DNA of 38,574 nucleotides from Photobacterium sp. JCM 19050 (GTDB lineage Bacteria; Pseudomonadota; Gammaproteobacteria; Enterobacterales; Vibrionaceae): contig BAXG01000046.1 in the NCBI GenBank assembly GCA_001310455.1, forward strand, positions 1-38,574, given 5' to 3'. The notes under the pieces were generated by a model. The model was not told where the DNA came from. It saw nothing but the letters and a program-made list of their open reading frames with translations, and searched no databases. Of the stretch, positions 8,572-17,446 are shown one piece after another. A program made the position numbers and the translations under genes. Numbering within the stretch: the first letter of the stretch is position 1; every line of letters begins with the position of its first letter.

Positions 8572-9711
8572 TTATGATGCGTAACTGGCTGCGAGCACTT
8601 GCCAGCTGCGCTTTTGCTGGTTAAACCGAAGTTTAAGGTCTTTGTATTGCTGAACCAACTCAGCATTTTCCACCTTTTTGAGCAGCTTACGTTTTCGCAG
8701 TTCAATAATGCGTTTTTTCACCGAGTAATAATCAGTCAGTTTTGTCAGCAACACATCGTATTCCTGCTGGAGAATTTCAAGCCGGTAACCACAATCCGGT
8801 TTCCTGCTCAGATAGGACTGAATACGTTGTAATTCCATCTTGGCCAGCGCTTTTTCGATTTTGTCTTCTGGGGTGGTACGCAGCCCGTTTGCCAGCTTCA
8901 TCCATGAAAAGGTCTTGATCATCCACTTGGTGGGATCGAATTGCCACCAGTGAATGCCGTTCCGATAATCATTTTCAAAAATATGGTGGAAGTTATGGTA
9001 ACCCTCTCCGAAAGTGAAAAAGGCAAGAATACCGTTATCCCTGGCGGTATTTCGGTCTGTATAAGGCTGGCTGCCCCAGATATGTGCCAGTGAGTTAATG
9101 AAGAATGTCGTATGGTGGCTCAGTACCAGACGGGTAAAACCAATCAGGATAATCGCTCCCCACAAATCGCCATGAATCAGGCCGAAGGCAATGGGAATTC
9201 CGAAGTTAGTCAGTAAAACAAGGGGAAGGTAGTATTTGTGCTGCCACATCACAATGGCATCTTTTTGAAGGTCCCGACAGTTGGTGTAATCGGAATACCT
9301 GTCTGCATTGTAGTGTCGCAACATCCAGCCGATATGCGAAAACCAGAAGCCCCGTTTGGCTGAGTATGGGTCGATATCGTTGTCATCCACATGCTTGTGG
9401 TGAATGCGATGATCAGAAGACCAGTGAAGGGCACTGTTTTGCAGCGCAAACGCGCCACCCAGCGCAAAGATAAAGCGGATTGCAGGATGTGCCTGATACG
9501 TTTTATGGGCCCACAACCGGTGGTAACCAGCGGTGATGGAAAGGCCGCAAAAGCTGAAAGCAACAACCAACATCAAAAGCTGAATCCAATCAAACCCATG
9601 GTAAATCGCCCATAAAGGCGTACCTACGACAGCAATGATAAAGGTTAGGGCAAAAACGGCTACGTTGAGCCAGATAATCGGTGGGTTTTCAGTATTGTTC
9701 TGGGGTTCCAT
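8572..9711 (-). CDS. Membrane fatty-acid (acyl-CoA) desaturase, delta-9 type
   Basis: A 379-residue membrane di-iron desaturase. All three histidine boxes are present: HRLWAH (64-69), HRIHH (101-105) and HNFHH (239-243), with hydrophobic segments before and between them. The family introduces a cis double bond into saturated acyl-CoA or acyl-lipid chains, using oxygen and a ferredoxin or cytochrome b5-type donor. The last 75 residues are charged and helical (coiled-coil-like), an extension beyond the catalytic core. I place the start at ATG 9711, with GGA upstream. The longer form from TTG 9735 would begin inside a palindromic operator. No electron-donor gene is adjacent. Regulation by FabR or a DesT-like repressor is likely from the operator. 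Confidence 0.92.
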   Translation of the reverse strand: MEPQNNTENPPIIWLNVAVFALTFIIAVVGTPLWAIYHGFDWIQLLMLVVAFSFCGLSITAGYHRLWAHKTYQAHPAIRFIFALGGAFALQNSALHWSSDHRIHHKHVDDNDIDPYSAKRGFWFSHIGWMLRHYNADRYSDYTNCRDLQKDAIVMWQHKYYLPLVLLTNFGIPIAFGLIHGDLWGAIILIGFTRLVLSHHTTFFINSLAHIWGSQPYTDRNTARDNGILAFFTFGEGYHNFHHIFENDYRNGIHWWQFDPTKWMIKTFSWMKLANGLRTTPEDKIEKALAKMELQRIQSYLSRKPDCGYRLEILQQEYDVLLTKLTDYYSVKKRIIELRKRKLLKKVENAELVQQYKDLKLRFNQQKRSWQVLAASYAS

Positions 9712-9723
9712 GTCGCGTCCATT

Positions 9724-9747
9724 TCTAGCGTACAACTGTACGCTAGA
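9724..9747. promoter_or_regulatory. Palindromic operator, FabR/DesT-like
   Basis: A perfect 11-bp inverted repeat, TCTAGCGTACA-AC-TGTACGCTAGA, lies 13 bp upstream of the desaturase ATG. The core AGCGTACA-N2-TGTACGCT agrees with the FabR site known from fabA/fabB promoters of enteric bacteria and Vibrio, as I recall it. A TetR-type repressor sensing unsaturated acyl chains is the expected ligand. Confidence 0.75.
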
Positions 9748-9796
9748 ATAGGCGGAGCACTCTGTTTGGTCAAGATGGTTGTTAAATTAACGTTAT

Positions 9797-10762
9797 CTAT
9801 TTCACGCGGTTTTTATCGATATCTATTTGTCCATCCTGATAGTGAAGGGGTTCAGGTCGGTCATCGCTGAGCAGGTATGCTCCGTCAAGGTCAACAAAGG
9901 TGGCCTGCGCCGCAACCGGTAATGCTGCACGCATTGCCATTGAGGTGCCAAGCATGCAACCGACCATGTAGTCGAAACCCTGCCTTTCCGCAGCTTCTGC
10001 ACATAGTAGTGCTTCTGTCAGCCTCCGGTTTTGTCGAGTTTTATGTTGACCATTTGGTACTTGCCTTTTAGGGCTTCCAGATCTTGTCGAGTATGAAAGC
10101 TTTCATCTGCACAGATAGGTACCGGGCTGTCGAGGTTTACCAGCGCATTGTCCATTCCGGCGGGTAACGGCTGCTCAACCATAGCGACGTTGTACCTGGC
10201 GGCAGTTTCGAGGTTTTTTAATAACTCGGTTTCCTGCCACGCCTCATTGGCATCGACGATAATTCTGCAATTTGGCGCAGCAAGCTGACTGCCTCAAGTC
10301 TTTTAGCGACGGATTGGTTGTCGAGTTTCACCTTGAGGAGCGTCGCACCTGAGCTTACATACTGTTGGGCCTCGTCTCCCATTTGTCCGGGTGTGCCGAT
10401 CGACACTGTCACGGCGGTTTCCAGAGAGTGGGGCAGGGTGAAAGGTTTAACATGGTTGCAGTGGATGTCGTATTGCCATCGCGCGGCATCAATTGCGTTG
10501 CGGCTGCGCCGGGCGGCAATAAATCCAGTAGCCTTTTCCGAGTTACATCACCGGCTGCAAAGTTGGTTTTGACAGAAGCTATTTGTGACAACACGCTTTC
10601 AACAGACTCACCATAACGCGGGGTAGGCGTGCATTCACCTTCGAAAGATAGCCCTTCATGTTCAAGCGTAACTCGAATCACGTCTACATGGATACGCTTT
10701 CCCCTGGCTATGACAAAGGGCCTTTTAAGGGAAAACTGCTCGCAGGTTGCAAACATATTCAT
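9797..10762 (-). CDS. dgcA: Enolase-superfamily epimerase, DgcA / dipeptide epimerase type, three frameshifts
   Basis: About 322 residues once three single-base losses are repaired: near 10510 (GCAGCCGCAAC, one C), near 10281 (TTGCTGCGCC, one G) and near 10022 (GGAGGCTGACAG, one C). After repair the enolase-superfamily landmarks fall in order: KVKLD, then IVDANEAW, then PICADES, then VNIKLDKTGGLTEAL, then CMLGTS. This is the muconate-lactonizing subgroup containing L-Ala-D/L-Glu epimerases. Its position two bases after a DUF1611 gene identifies it more specifically as the DgcA type, reported to racemize N-acetyl-D-glutamate. A murein-dipeptide epimerase role is the alternative. ATG 10762 is preceded directly by the dgcN stop, so the genes are co-transcribed and probably coupled. 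Confidence 0.8.
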
Positions 10763-10764
10763 CG

Positions 10765-11780
10765 TTAGGCCCCTTCCTGATGTGACAGCACGGCATCAAC
10801 CAGAGGGGCATAGGTAAAGCGCATAGGGTCGGTAGCCGGGATACCATATTTTGCTTCCAGTTCCTGCAATAGGCCAAGGCATTGTCTTCATCCAATGCCG
10901 ACGTATTGAGGCTGAACCCAATAAACTTCGCATTGGGATTAACCGGAAGAACGAGTTTCAGCACCGTTTCCATGATGTCTTCCAGATCCGGCAAGGCTAT
11001 GTGGGGCATATGGCGCGTATGTGGCCGAGCTACCTCATGGCAAAGCACCAGCGCATCAGGTTGAGCGCCGTGAAGTAAGCCAACAGAAACACCAGCATAA
11101 GCCGGGTTAAGCACTGACCCCTGACCCTCAACAATTTGCCAGGTGTTACTGTCGCAAGCGGGTGAAAGCTGCTCAGTTGCGCCCGAAATAAAGTCTGAGA
11201 CGACGGCATCAACGGCAATCCCTGTACCCTCAATCAGGATACCGGTCTGCCCGGTTGCGCAAAACTGTACATCAATGCCGGCTTTGGAAAGCCCTTCGTG
11301 GATACATAAAGCGGTATACATTTTACCCACGGAGCAGTCAGTCCCAACGGTTAACAAACGCTTACCACTTCGTTTCTTGCCCGTTCCTACGCCAAGTTCA
11401 CCGTTGAAATGGCGAATGTCGATCAGATTAACACCGTAGATATTTGCAGCATGGGCGATGGCTTCAACGTCTGCCAAGGCTTTGTGCATGCCGGAAACCA
11501 CATCAAAGCCGGATGAAATGGCTTCTACAATAACCGAGACCCAGGAGTCCGGGATAAAGCCGCCTGCATTTGCAGTACCAAGTACCAGCGTCTTTGCACC
11601 GGCCTCTTTTGCCTGCTCAAAGGTCATGTCCTGAATACCAAGAGAAACGGTAGAAGGCGTCATTCGGTACTGGGCGATACATTTTTCTGGCCGCCACTGA
11701 AGAATCCCGCGTGCAGTTTTTGCTGCAAGCGGATCAGAAACGTCGCCAAGAAATAAGAGATAAGGGCCGGTGATATCCAT
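10765..11780 (-). CDS. dgcN: DUF1611 family protein, D-glutamate N-acetyltransferase (DgcN) type, one frameshift
   Basis: About 338 residues. The protein has the DUF1611 N-terminal Rossmann-like domain and a P-loop C-terminal domain: LTVGTDCSVGKMYTAL (about 145-160) carries the GTDCSVGK nucleotide-binding loop, followed later by EGQGSVLNPAYAGVS. Family members in marine Proteobacteria (DgcN) are reported to acetylate D-glutamate to N-acetyl-D-glutamate, the first step of a D-glutamate catabolic route completed by DgcA. A one-base loss near 10878 shifts the last 35 codons; restored, the tail reads LLQELEAKYGIPATDPMRF and ends at TAA 10765-10767. The gene leads a two-gene operon with dgcA and has its own LysR gene upstream on the same strand. 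Confidence 0.8.
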
Positions 11781-11874
11781 TTATTCGCTCCTTCGAATTG
11801 TTTTGTCTTTCAAGTATGCACATGAGCTGGAGCATGATGAAAATACTTGGTTGTTCACAAGTTATAACCGCCAT

Positions 11875-12750
11875 TTATAGGTGACTGGAAAAGCCCTCCT
11901 CCAATGCGGTAATAAACTCGCGGGCGGGTTGGCTCAATGGTGTGTGCGCCGCCCGCACTATGGACACTGAAAAGGTGAAATCACCCCCCAAAGGAAAAAC
12001 ATCCAGCCTAGATACGAAATAGGATGCCGTCCAGGGGTCAGTAATCGCAACGCCTGCTCCGGCAGCTACCAACTCGGCGGCTGCCATGTATGACTGCACA
12101 GAAATTTCGCTGGGGATCTCGCTCCAGTCAGGCAGGTGGTTTTGAAGATGCTGGCCGAGAGGATCCCGGGTATCGAGTTTTATTAAAGGATATTGACTGT
12201 TGTTCAGTACAGTCGAAAGTGAAAAATCCGGCCCGATAAATCCTTTGGGTGAGAGAAGGACATATTGCCTTGAGAGCAACACCGAAGATATGGTGCCATA
12301 CGGCTCGCTGTCGCCAAATACTACCGCCAGATCAATTCGGTTTTCACGGAGTTGCTGAATCAAACCGTCCCGGTTATCGGAGACAAGGTCATAGGTGAGT
12401 GGCCGTTTTACCTTGTTTTGACCAATCACAGGCGCAACCAATTGGCTGGCAAGAATGGGTGCCGCACCGATCCGGATGTGATGTTGCCCTTTTTCTAACT
12501 GCATCCTCACAGCATTTAGCTGTCCGATCTGGCGGTATACCGCTTCAGCTTCCGGCAACAGGCGCTTTGCTTCCGGGGTAGGAAATAACCTTCCTTTGTG
12601 CCTTTCAAAAAGGGGAAAACCGAGTTGTTGTTCTGTGTGTGCAAGAACACGCGTAATGTTGGGCTGTGAGACATGAAGCAACCGTGCTGCACCAGAAAGC
12701 GTACCCGCATTCATAACCGCATAAAAAACCTCAATTTGTCTCAGTCTCAT
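11875..12750 (-). CDS. LysR-family regulator, probable regulator of dgcN-dgcA
   Basis: The 291-residue LysR regulator has its HTH at the very N-terminus (RQIEVFYAVMNAGTLSGAAR, then VSQPNITRVLAHTEQQLGFP). The start is ATG 12750. Longer forms from 12771 or 12849 add residues that precede the normal LysR N-terminus. The effector domain (from about 90) has the usual type-2 periplasmic-binding pattern. The 94 bp between its stop and dgcN form the presumed dgcN promoter. By position it is the candidate controller of D-glutamate use, comparable to DgcR in described dgc clusters. Regulation in trans of other nearby genes cannot be excluded. Confidence 0.85.
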   Translation of the reverse strand: MRLRQIEVFYAVMNAGTLSGAARLLHVSQPNITRVLAHTEQQLGFPLFERHKGRLFPTPEAKRLLPEAEAVYRQIGQLNAVRMQLEKGQHHIRIGAAPILASQLVAPVIGQNKVKRPLTYDLVSDNRDGLIQQLRENRIDLAVVFGDSEPYGTISSVLLSRQYVLLSPKGFIGPDFSLSTVLNNSQYPLIKLDTRDPLGQHLQNHLPDWSEIPSEISVQSYMAAAELVAAGAGVAITDPWTASYFVSRLDVFPLGGDFTFSVSIVRAAHTPLSQPAREFITALEEGFSSHL

Positions 12751-12968
12751 TTCTGCAATCCGCGCAATCATCCATTTCAGGTTAAAACATATCGTTAACC
12801 TGCCGATAAATAAATAACGTTTGAATTCAGCGTTTGGGTATTTGGGCATACCAAAACATTGTGGCGTAATTTCACGCTATATTTTATTAGACCTGATGCA
12901 TTAATCACCCGGAACTCAATGTTTCCAGTCGGGTGTATCTCTCCAGCAGTACCGGAAAGGGGAACCGC

Positions 12969-14546
12969 ATGATGTCACGAGAGCCCGTACCGGCTTTTGT
13001 CAAAGCAATGGGACACCGCATTGTCGGATATATTCTCAACATTTCTGAAACCGAAGCGCGTCGGGTGCTGTCGCTTGAATACCGTTTGAGCAGCCAGCAG
13101 CGAGTCACATTTTCGTCCTACCTGGAACTTTGCCGTCATCTCCGTGACGATGCGCTTTCACAAGGGGATATGGAAAGGTCTTTTTTCCAGCGGCTCCCTC
13201 GTGCAAGGCAATCAGATACGCATATCTTTAATGTCTGGCATCACCAGCACAATGGTAAATTCATCGTTCCCAACAGTGAGGATGAACTGGCCTACCGACT
13301 TTGTATTCTTGCCGCTGAGTTATACCCCTTGTTCCTGATTAAAACACCAACCAAACGGCACATGTTCTACCGGATGTCCGGCCACCTGAGTGCAACCATT
13401 GTACTGACGCCGGAATACAAGCAACTTTGCCACGCCTTTATCAGTGACCCGTCTTTTGAGCGATTGTTTGAAGAAATGAGTAACGACCCGTTCGAAACGT
13501 TGGGCCGGTATTCTGACAGCCAGGGACACAAATCTGTGATATCCCTTGCCTCACTGCCTGCAGCATTGCTGCTTAACAGTTATGACCTCATGCGGGCGAG
13601 AGGGCCTATCTCCCAGCGTATTTTTGTCTCTACCGTTAAAGAGATGCTCGATACGGCCCGTGGGCTGGCTGACGGGGAAGTCGCTCAGATACCGCTGTTT
13701 GTGGGATTTCGCAATGCCAGCCTTGGGAACCTCGATGAGCTTGCAACGAAGTGGGGAGTATGGCGACGTTACAGCCCGGCCACGGCTGAATACGTGCTTC
13801 AAACGCCCAAGGCAATGGCTAAACGGAAAAGTACCGGCTTTATACTCGAATCTGGCATGTCTTACGCGATAAATGTGGGTGAATTGGTTGACGATGACGA
13901 TTGGCCAGATGAAGTGATGGTTGCTGAGGAAGAACGCCTTTCAACGGAATACAACATTTCTATGTGCCTGGCACTTTGCTACCTGGATGCGAGTAAATCT
14001 TTTACTGCCCCGGAGTGGGTGTGGACGATTGACCCTTTTTCTTTAGAGGGTGGGCATCGTCTGGTGGACTCTGTTGCTGAAACCGATCAACCGGTAGTGA
14101 TTGAAAAATCCCACCTGGATGATATCGAGCACTGGAGCCTGTTGTTGGAAGATACGGATTCAACCGGAATCCGGCTGGCTTTTTCACGTTTGGTCTCTGC
14201 CGCCCAGTTCCCCTTTGCGACCGACGGATTGCTGGATGCGATGATTGCGTTCAGAAATATCTTTGCAGCGGGGAATCACCCAGAAAGAATACGTGACGCC
14301 GTCACTAAATTGCTGGCGGGGGAGACCCAAGGTGCACTTGAAACTGTGGACAGGCTGGAGCAAGCGTGGGAGGCAGTCTTTACGGGCGATGTCTGGTATG
14401 ACAAGGAAGAACTCAACGCGCTGACCCAATCATGCATTAACCTCTGCCTAGTTTGTCTTCACCATCTTTACCTCAAACACCGTGAACTCGTCAGCGATCC
14501 AATCCGTCTGGAAAAATTGGTGACCCTACCTGAAAACAGTGGGTAG
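12969..14546 (+). CDS. Large cytoplasmic protein of unknown function
   Basis: I do not recognise this 525-residue protein. The start at ATG 12969 is supported by AAGGGGA five bases upstream; an in-frame GTG at 12933 has no such site. There is no signal peptide or membrane segment. The N-terminal 60 residues (KAMGHRIVGYILNISETEAR and following) look helical and vaguely like a small HTH domain, but the match is weak. The rest is acidic and helical, with a very acidic patch (ELVDDDDWPDEVMVAEEERL at about 310-330). It is a single-gene unit upstream of the MOSC fusion gene (75 bp gap). No catalytic motif is evident. Confidence 0.65.
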   Translation: MMSREPVPAFVKAMGHRIVGYILNISETEARRVLSLEYRLSSQQRVTFSSYLELCRHLRDDALSQGDMERSFFQRLPRARQSDTHIFNVWHHQHNGKFIVPNSEDELAYRLCILAAELYPLFLIKTPTKRHMFYRMSGHLSATIVLTPEYKQLCHAFISDPSFERLFEEMSNDPFETLGRYSDSQGHKSVISLASLPAALLLNSYDLMRARGPISQRIFVSTVKEMLDTARGLADGEVAQIPLFVGFRNASLGNLDELATKWGVWRRYSPATAEYVLQTPKAMAKRKSTGFILESGMSYAINVGELVDDDDWPDEVMVAEEERLSTEYNISMCLALCYLDASKSFTAPEWVWTIDPFSLEGGHRLVDSVAETDQPVVIEKSHLDDIEHWSLLLEDTDSTGIRLAFSRLVSAAQFPFATDGLLDAMIAFRNIFAAGNHPERIRDAVTKLLAGETQGALETVDRLEQAWEAVFTGDVWYDKEELNALTQSCINLCLVCLHHLYLKHRELVSDPIRLEKLVTLPENSG

Positions 14547-14621
14547 GAGTTTGATGCTGCGTCTTCAATTTTGTGTGTTAAGGTAATGTAATAACGTCAA
14601 AAATGAAGCCGAGGAGGGCAT

Positions 14622-16436
14622 GTGAGCAGCGTCAGACTGAAGCAAATTAATATCTTTCCGATTAAATCAACCGGAGGCTTGTCCCTGTCATCTGCATGGG
14701 TAGAAAAAGCCGGATTGAGCTTCGACCGCCGTTTTCTTGTGGCTGATAAAACCGGGAAGATGATAACCGGTCGGACCCATCCGCAAATGGTGGATATTCA
14801 GGTGTCCCTCTTGCCTGACGGTGTCGTCCTGACTCATCCAGATATGTCTTCTGTGGTTTTAAAATATCAACAATTCAGCCGTACTCAAGTAGCAACGCAT
14901 GTATGGCAGGATGAATTCGATGCATATTCAACCAGCGAAATGGCCAATGGTTGGCTCTCACACCTTCTGGGGGAGCCGGTTCAACTGCTGTATGCCGGGG
15001 AAAAGTCGCCCCGATTTGGCACCAAAGCCAATGCTGAGGTGAGTTTTGCAGATCAATATCCAATGTTGGTTATCAGTGAAGCATCACTCGATGCGTTGAA
15101 TGACCGCTCTCCGGTTAAACACCGGATGGAACAATTCAGGACCAACCTCGTTGTCAGCGGAACCGAGCCTTTTGCTGAGGATACCTGGCAGCGTATTCGT
15201 ATTGGCAGTGTTGAGTTTGAAATTGCCAACCCCTGTGCCCGGTGCGTATTTACAACGCGGGATCCGGAAACCGGAGCTTTTCGGCCAGACGGAGAACCAC
15301 TCACAACGTTGAGCCAGTTCCGGCTTGGCGAAGGCGGTGTGGTTAATTTCGGAATGAACCTGATTCCTGTTACGGAAGGCGTTATTGAAGCCGGGTCTGC
15401 TGTCGAGGTACTGGAATACCGGGATGTTGAAGTTTACGAAGACAAAACCACGCCTAAGCTCGCATTGAAATGCGTCAAAACCGAGTCTGTTGCCAGAGAT
15501 TTCCGAACGTTTTGGTTCGAACCAGATAACGGGGAAGTGAGTTACAAAGCGGGGCAGCATTTGCCTGTGGAGCTAGAGATTGACGGTGAGCGTATATCGC
15601 GCAGATATACGCTCTCGTCATCGCCGTCGAGACCAGGTCTGGCTATTTCGGTTAAACGTATCGGCGACGGGCTTGTTTCAAACTGGCTGCACGACAACCT
15701 TCGGGTAGGCAAGGGAATAAAGGCGCTTGCACCGGGTGGTGAGTTTTATGTTGAAGACAACGATAAACCACGATTATTTCTGACAGCCGGAAGCGGTGTT
15801 ACACCTGCGATCTCAATGGTTCGTTTCCTTGCTGACAACAACCGGTTGTCTGATGCTGTCTTCCTGCATCTGTGCCGCAGTGAAGCTGACATTCCGTTTA
15901 AAGAGGAGTTGGACGCACTCCAATTGGCTCATCCCGGTCTGACTGTGCTGTTTGCTTTGTCAAAACCGGCAAACGGTTGGTCTGGGCTTTCCGGGCGGTT
16001 GAGCGCAAAGCACCTGTCGCAGGTATCAGACTTGTCAGAGCGGGAGGTCTTTTGTTGTGGCCCGGAAGGCTTTATGACGGCGGCAAAGTCAATGCTTCTG
16101 GGGTTGGGATTACCTGAACAATACTGGCACCAGGAGTCTTTTGGTGTGCTGGTAAAAGAGGCGGAAGAAGATGCTGGCCGAGTGACAATAGACATTGACG
16201 GAGAGCGCTTCCCCGGTGATAACCAGCGGCCATTGCTGGTTCAAGCGGAAGAAGCCGGGTATCCCTTGAGCTATTCCTGTCGCGCCGGTATGTGCGGAGC
16301 TTGCAAGATGCGTCTGCATGAAGGAGATGTAGACCAGCCTGATATGCCGGCGCTGTTTCCGGGTGAAAGAGAAGACGGATTAGTGCTTGCGTGCTGTTGT
16401 GTTCCCAAAGGCGATGTCACGCTGTCCCGAATATAA
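14622..16436 (+). CDS. MOSC domain-flavin reductase-[2Fe-2S] ferredoxin fusion (YcbX-like)
   Basis: A 604-residue fusion with three modules. A MOSC_N and MOSC region (1-265) carries the conserved cysteine in NPCARCVFTTRDPETG and is homologous to E. coli YcbX. A ferredoxin-reductase-like module (about 275-510) has RRYTLSSSP for FAD, GSGVTPAISMVRFL for NAD(P) and CCGPEGFM at its end. A plant-type [2Fe-2S] domain closes the protein, with cysteines at 553, 558, 561 and 591. YcbX itself lacks the reductase module. Here the electron path from NAD(P)H through flavin and iron-sulfur cluster to the Mo cofactor appears to sit on one chain. The role is probably reduction of N-hydroxylated compounds, by analogy with YcbX/mARC. 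The start is GTG 14622, with GAGGAGGG upstream. Confidence 0.9.
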   Translation: MSSVRLKQINIFPIKSTGGLSLSSAWVEKAGLSFDRRFLVADKTGKMITGRTHPQMVDIQVSLLPDGVVLTHPDMSSVVLKYQQFSRTQVATHVWQDEFDAYSTSEMANGWLSHLLGEPVQLLYAGEKSPRFGTKANAEVSFADQYPMLVISEASLDALNDRSPVKHRMEQFRTNLVVSGTEPFAEDTWQRIRIGSVEFEIANPCARCVFTTRDPETGAFRPDGEPLTTLSQFRLGEGGVVNFGMNLIPVTEGVIEAGSAVEVLEYRDVEVYEDKTTPKLALKCVKTESVARDFRTFWFEPDNGEVSYKAGQHLPVELEIDGERISRRYTLSSSPSRPGLAISVKRIGDGLVSNWLHDNLRVGKGIKALAPGGEFYVEDNDKPRLFLTAGSGVTPAISMVRFLADNNRLSDAVFLHLCRSEADIPFKEELDALQLAHPGLTVLFALSKPANGWSGLSGRLSAKHLSQVSDLSEREVFCCGPEGFMTAAKSMLLGLGLPEQYWHQESFGVLVKEAEEDAGRVTIDIDGERFPGDNQRPLLVQAEEAGYPLSYSCRAGMCGACKMRLHEGDVDQPDMPALFPGEREDGLVLACCCVPKGDVTLSRI

Positions 16437-16455
16437 TTCAGTTTGTGGTGTGAGA

Positions 16456-16478
16456 GCGGGCAGTTGCCCGCTTTTTTT
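16456..16478 (+). terminator. Rho-independent terminator
   Basis: GCGGGC-AGTT-GCCCGC followed by seven T residues, 20 bp after the MOSC fusion gene. This is a strong terminator. Confidence 0.95.
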
Positions 16479-16604
16479 CGCCGATGTCATGCCTGTCGAT
16501 GCTTACGTGCGCGGTTTCACCCTCACAATAACTTTGAAATTCAATGACATTCCATGCTGAGTTTGCTGTTAGAATTGCAATAAAGTCTTAGCACGGGTAA
16601 CCCG

Positions 16605-17252
16605 ATGAAAGTTCGTGCCATATGGTTCTCAACAGGCTTGCTATCCGGAGCGGTCCTGGCATTTGCAATAGGTGGGGCAAAACTTTCTGTTGAACGTGAA
16701 GCTCACGCCTCTAAACAGCAGAAGCAGGAGCAAATTGCCCAGTCGCGCGAAACACTGCTCTCCCAAGAAGTCATTCGTTCCGAATCCACGATCAAAGAAC
16801 TGGAAGAGCGCCTTAGCCAGCGGGACCAAGAAATATCTTCGGTGAGGGAGCAACTGGCGCAGGTACAGGGAAAGCTTGATCAATCCGGACTGGTCCATGT
16901 CGATGCCAGATCCAAAATAAAGACGTTAACGGAAGAGGTTGATGTCTTGAACAGAACACTGGTTCTCCTGAACAGGTTGTATGGTGAACGGTATGATTTG
17001 CTTCAACAAATGACGGCGCTGAATGGTGAGTTGGCTAAATCGAAAGCGGATACTGAACGCTTTAAAACAGCCTGTGAAAAGTATAAGTCTGGTACCAGTT
17101 GGGACTGGGTGTCAGAAGAAGACTGCGACAGCTTTAATGCTTCACTGAATTTGTACAACGGGCATGTAAAGCAATACCAGCAATTGACAGACAAACTAAT
17201 GTCAGTCCAGAAGCAAATTGATGGGCATAACACTCATCAGGGCAAGAACTAA
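16605..17252 (+). CDS. Membrane-anchored coiled-coil protein of unknown function
   Basis: A 215-residue protein with an N-terminal hydrophobic anchor (about residues 5-25) and a long heptad-patterned coiled coil (about 35-150, rich in Q, E, K and L). Two cysteines near the C-terminus (in KTACEKYK and SEEDCDSF) could form a disulfide if the domain is periplasmic. The anchor may instead be an uncleaved signal peptide, since no clear cleavage site follows. It is preceded by a terminator and followed by a dispersed repeat, so it is a one-gene unit. I cannot assign a function. Confidence 0.65.
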   Translation: MKVRAIWFSTGLLSGAVLAFAIGGAKLSVEREAHASKQQKQEQIAQSRETLLSQEVIRSESTIKELEERLSQRDQEISSVREQLAQVQGKLDQSGLVHVDARSKIKTLTEEVDVLNRTLVLLNRLYGERYDLLQQMTALNGELAKSKADTERFKTACEKYKSGTSWDWVSEEDCDSFNASLNLYNGHVKQYQQLTDKLMSVQKQIDGHNTHQGKN

Positions 17253-17272
17253 TCAAGTAAGCTCAAAGTTAG

Positions 17273-17319
17273 ACCCAAATCACCTCTCGCTGAAAACTGC
17301 ATCTTGAGGTGGCTTGGGT
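17273..17319 (-). repeat. Dispersed hairpin repeat, complete 47-bp copy
   Basis: The complete element has 14-bp arms (ACCCAAATCACCTC at 17273-17286 and GAGGTGGCTTGGGT at 17306-17319) that pair with two mismatches around a 19-base loop. Related or partial copies lie at 1-21, 3682-3717 and 38553-38573. It contains no gene and has the size of a small palindromic intergenic repeat. I associate similar sequences with Vibrionaceae genomes from memory. Confidence 0.85.
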
Positions 17320-17446
17320 ATATATCTATTCGAATTAAAAATAGAAAAGAAAACGATTTACCGTCTAATCAATACGTAGCATATCTTGTCTATGTGTTAC
17401 TCTGATAAGAGCGGGTTGCATTTTTTTGACCGGTAAGGGGTAAGGT

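Noticed and set aside
9712..9735. Longer desaturase starting at TTG 9735
   Set aside because: The codons coincide with the palindromic operator, and an ATG with upstream GGA is available at 9711.
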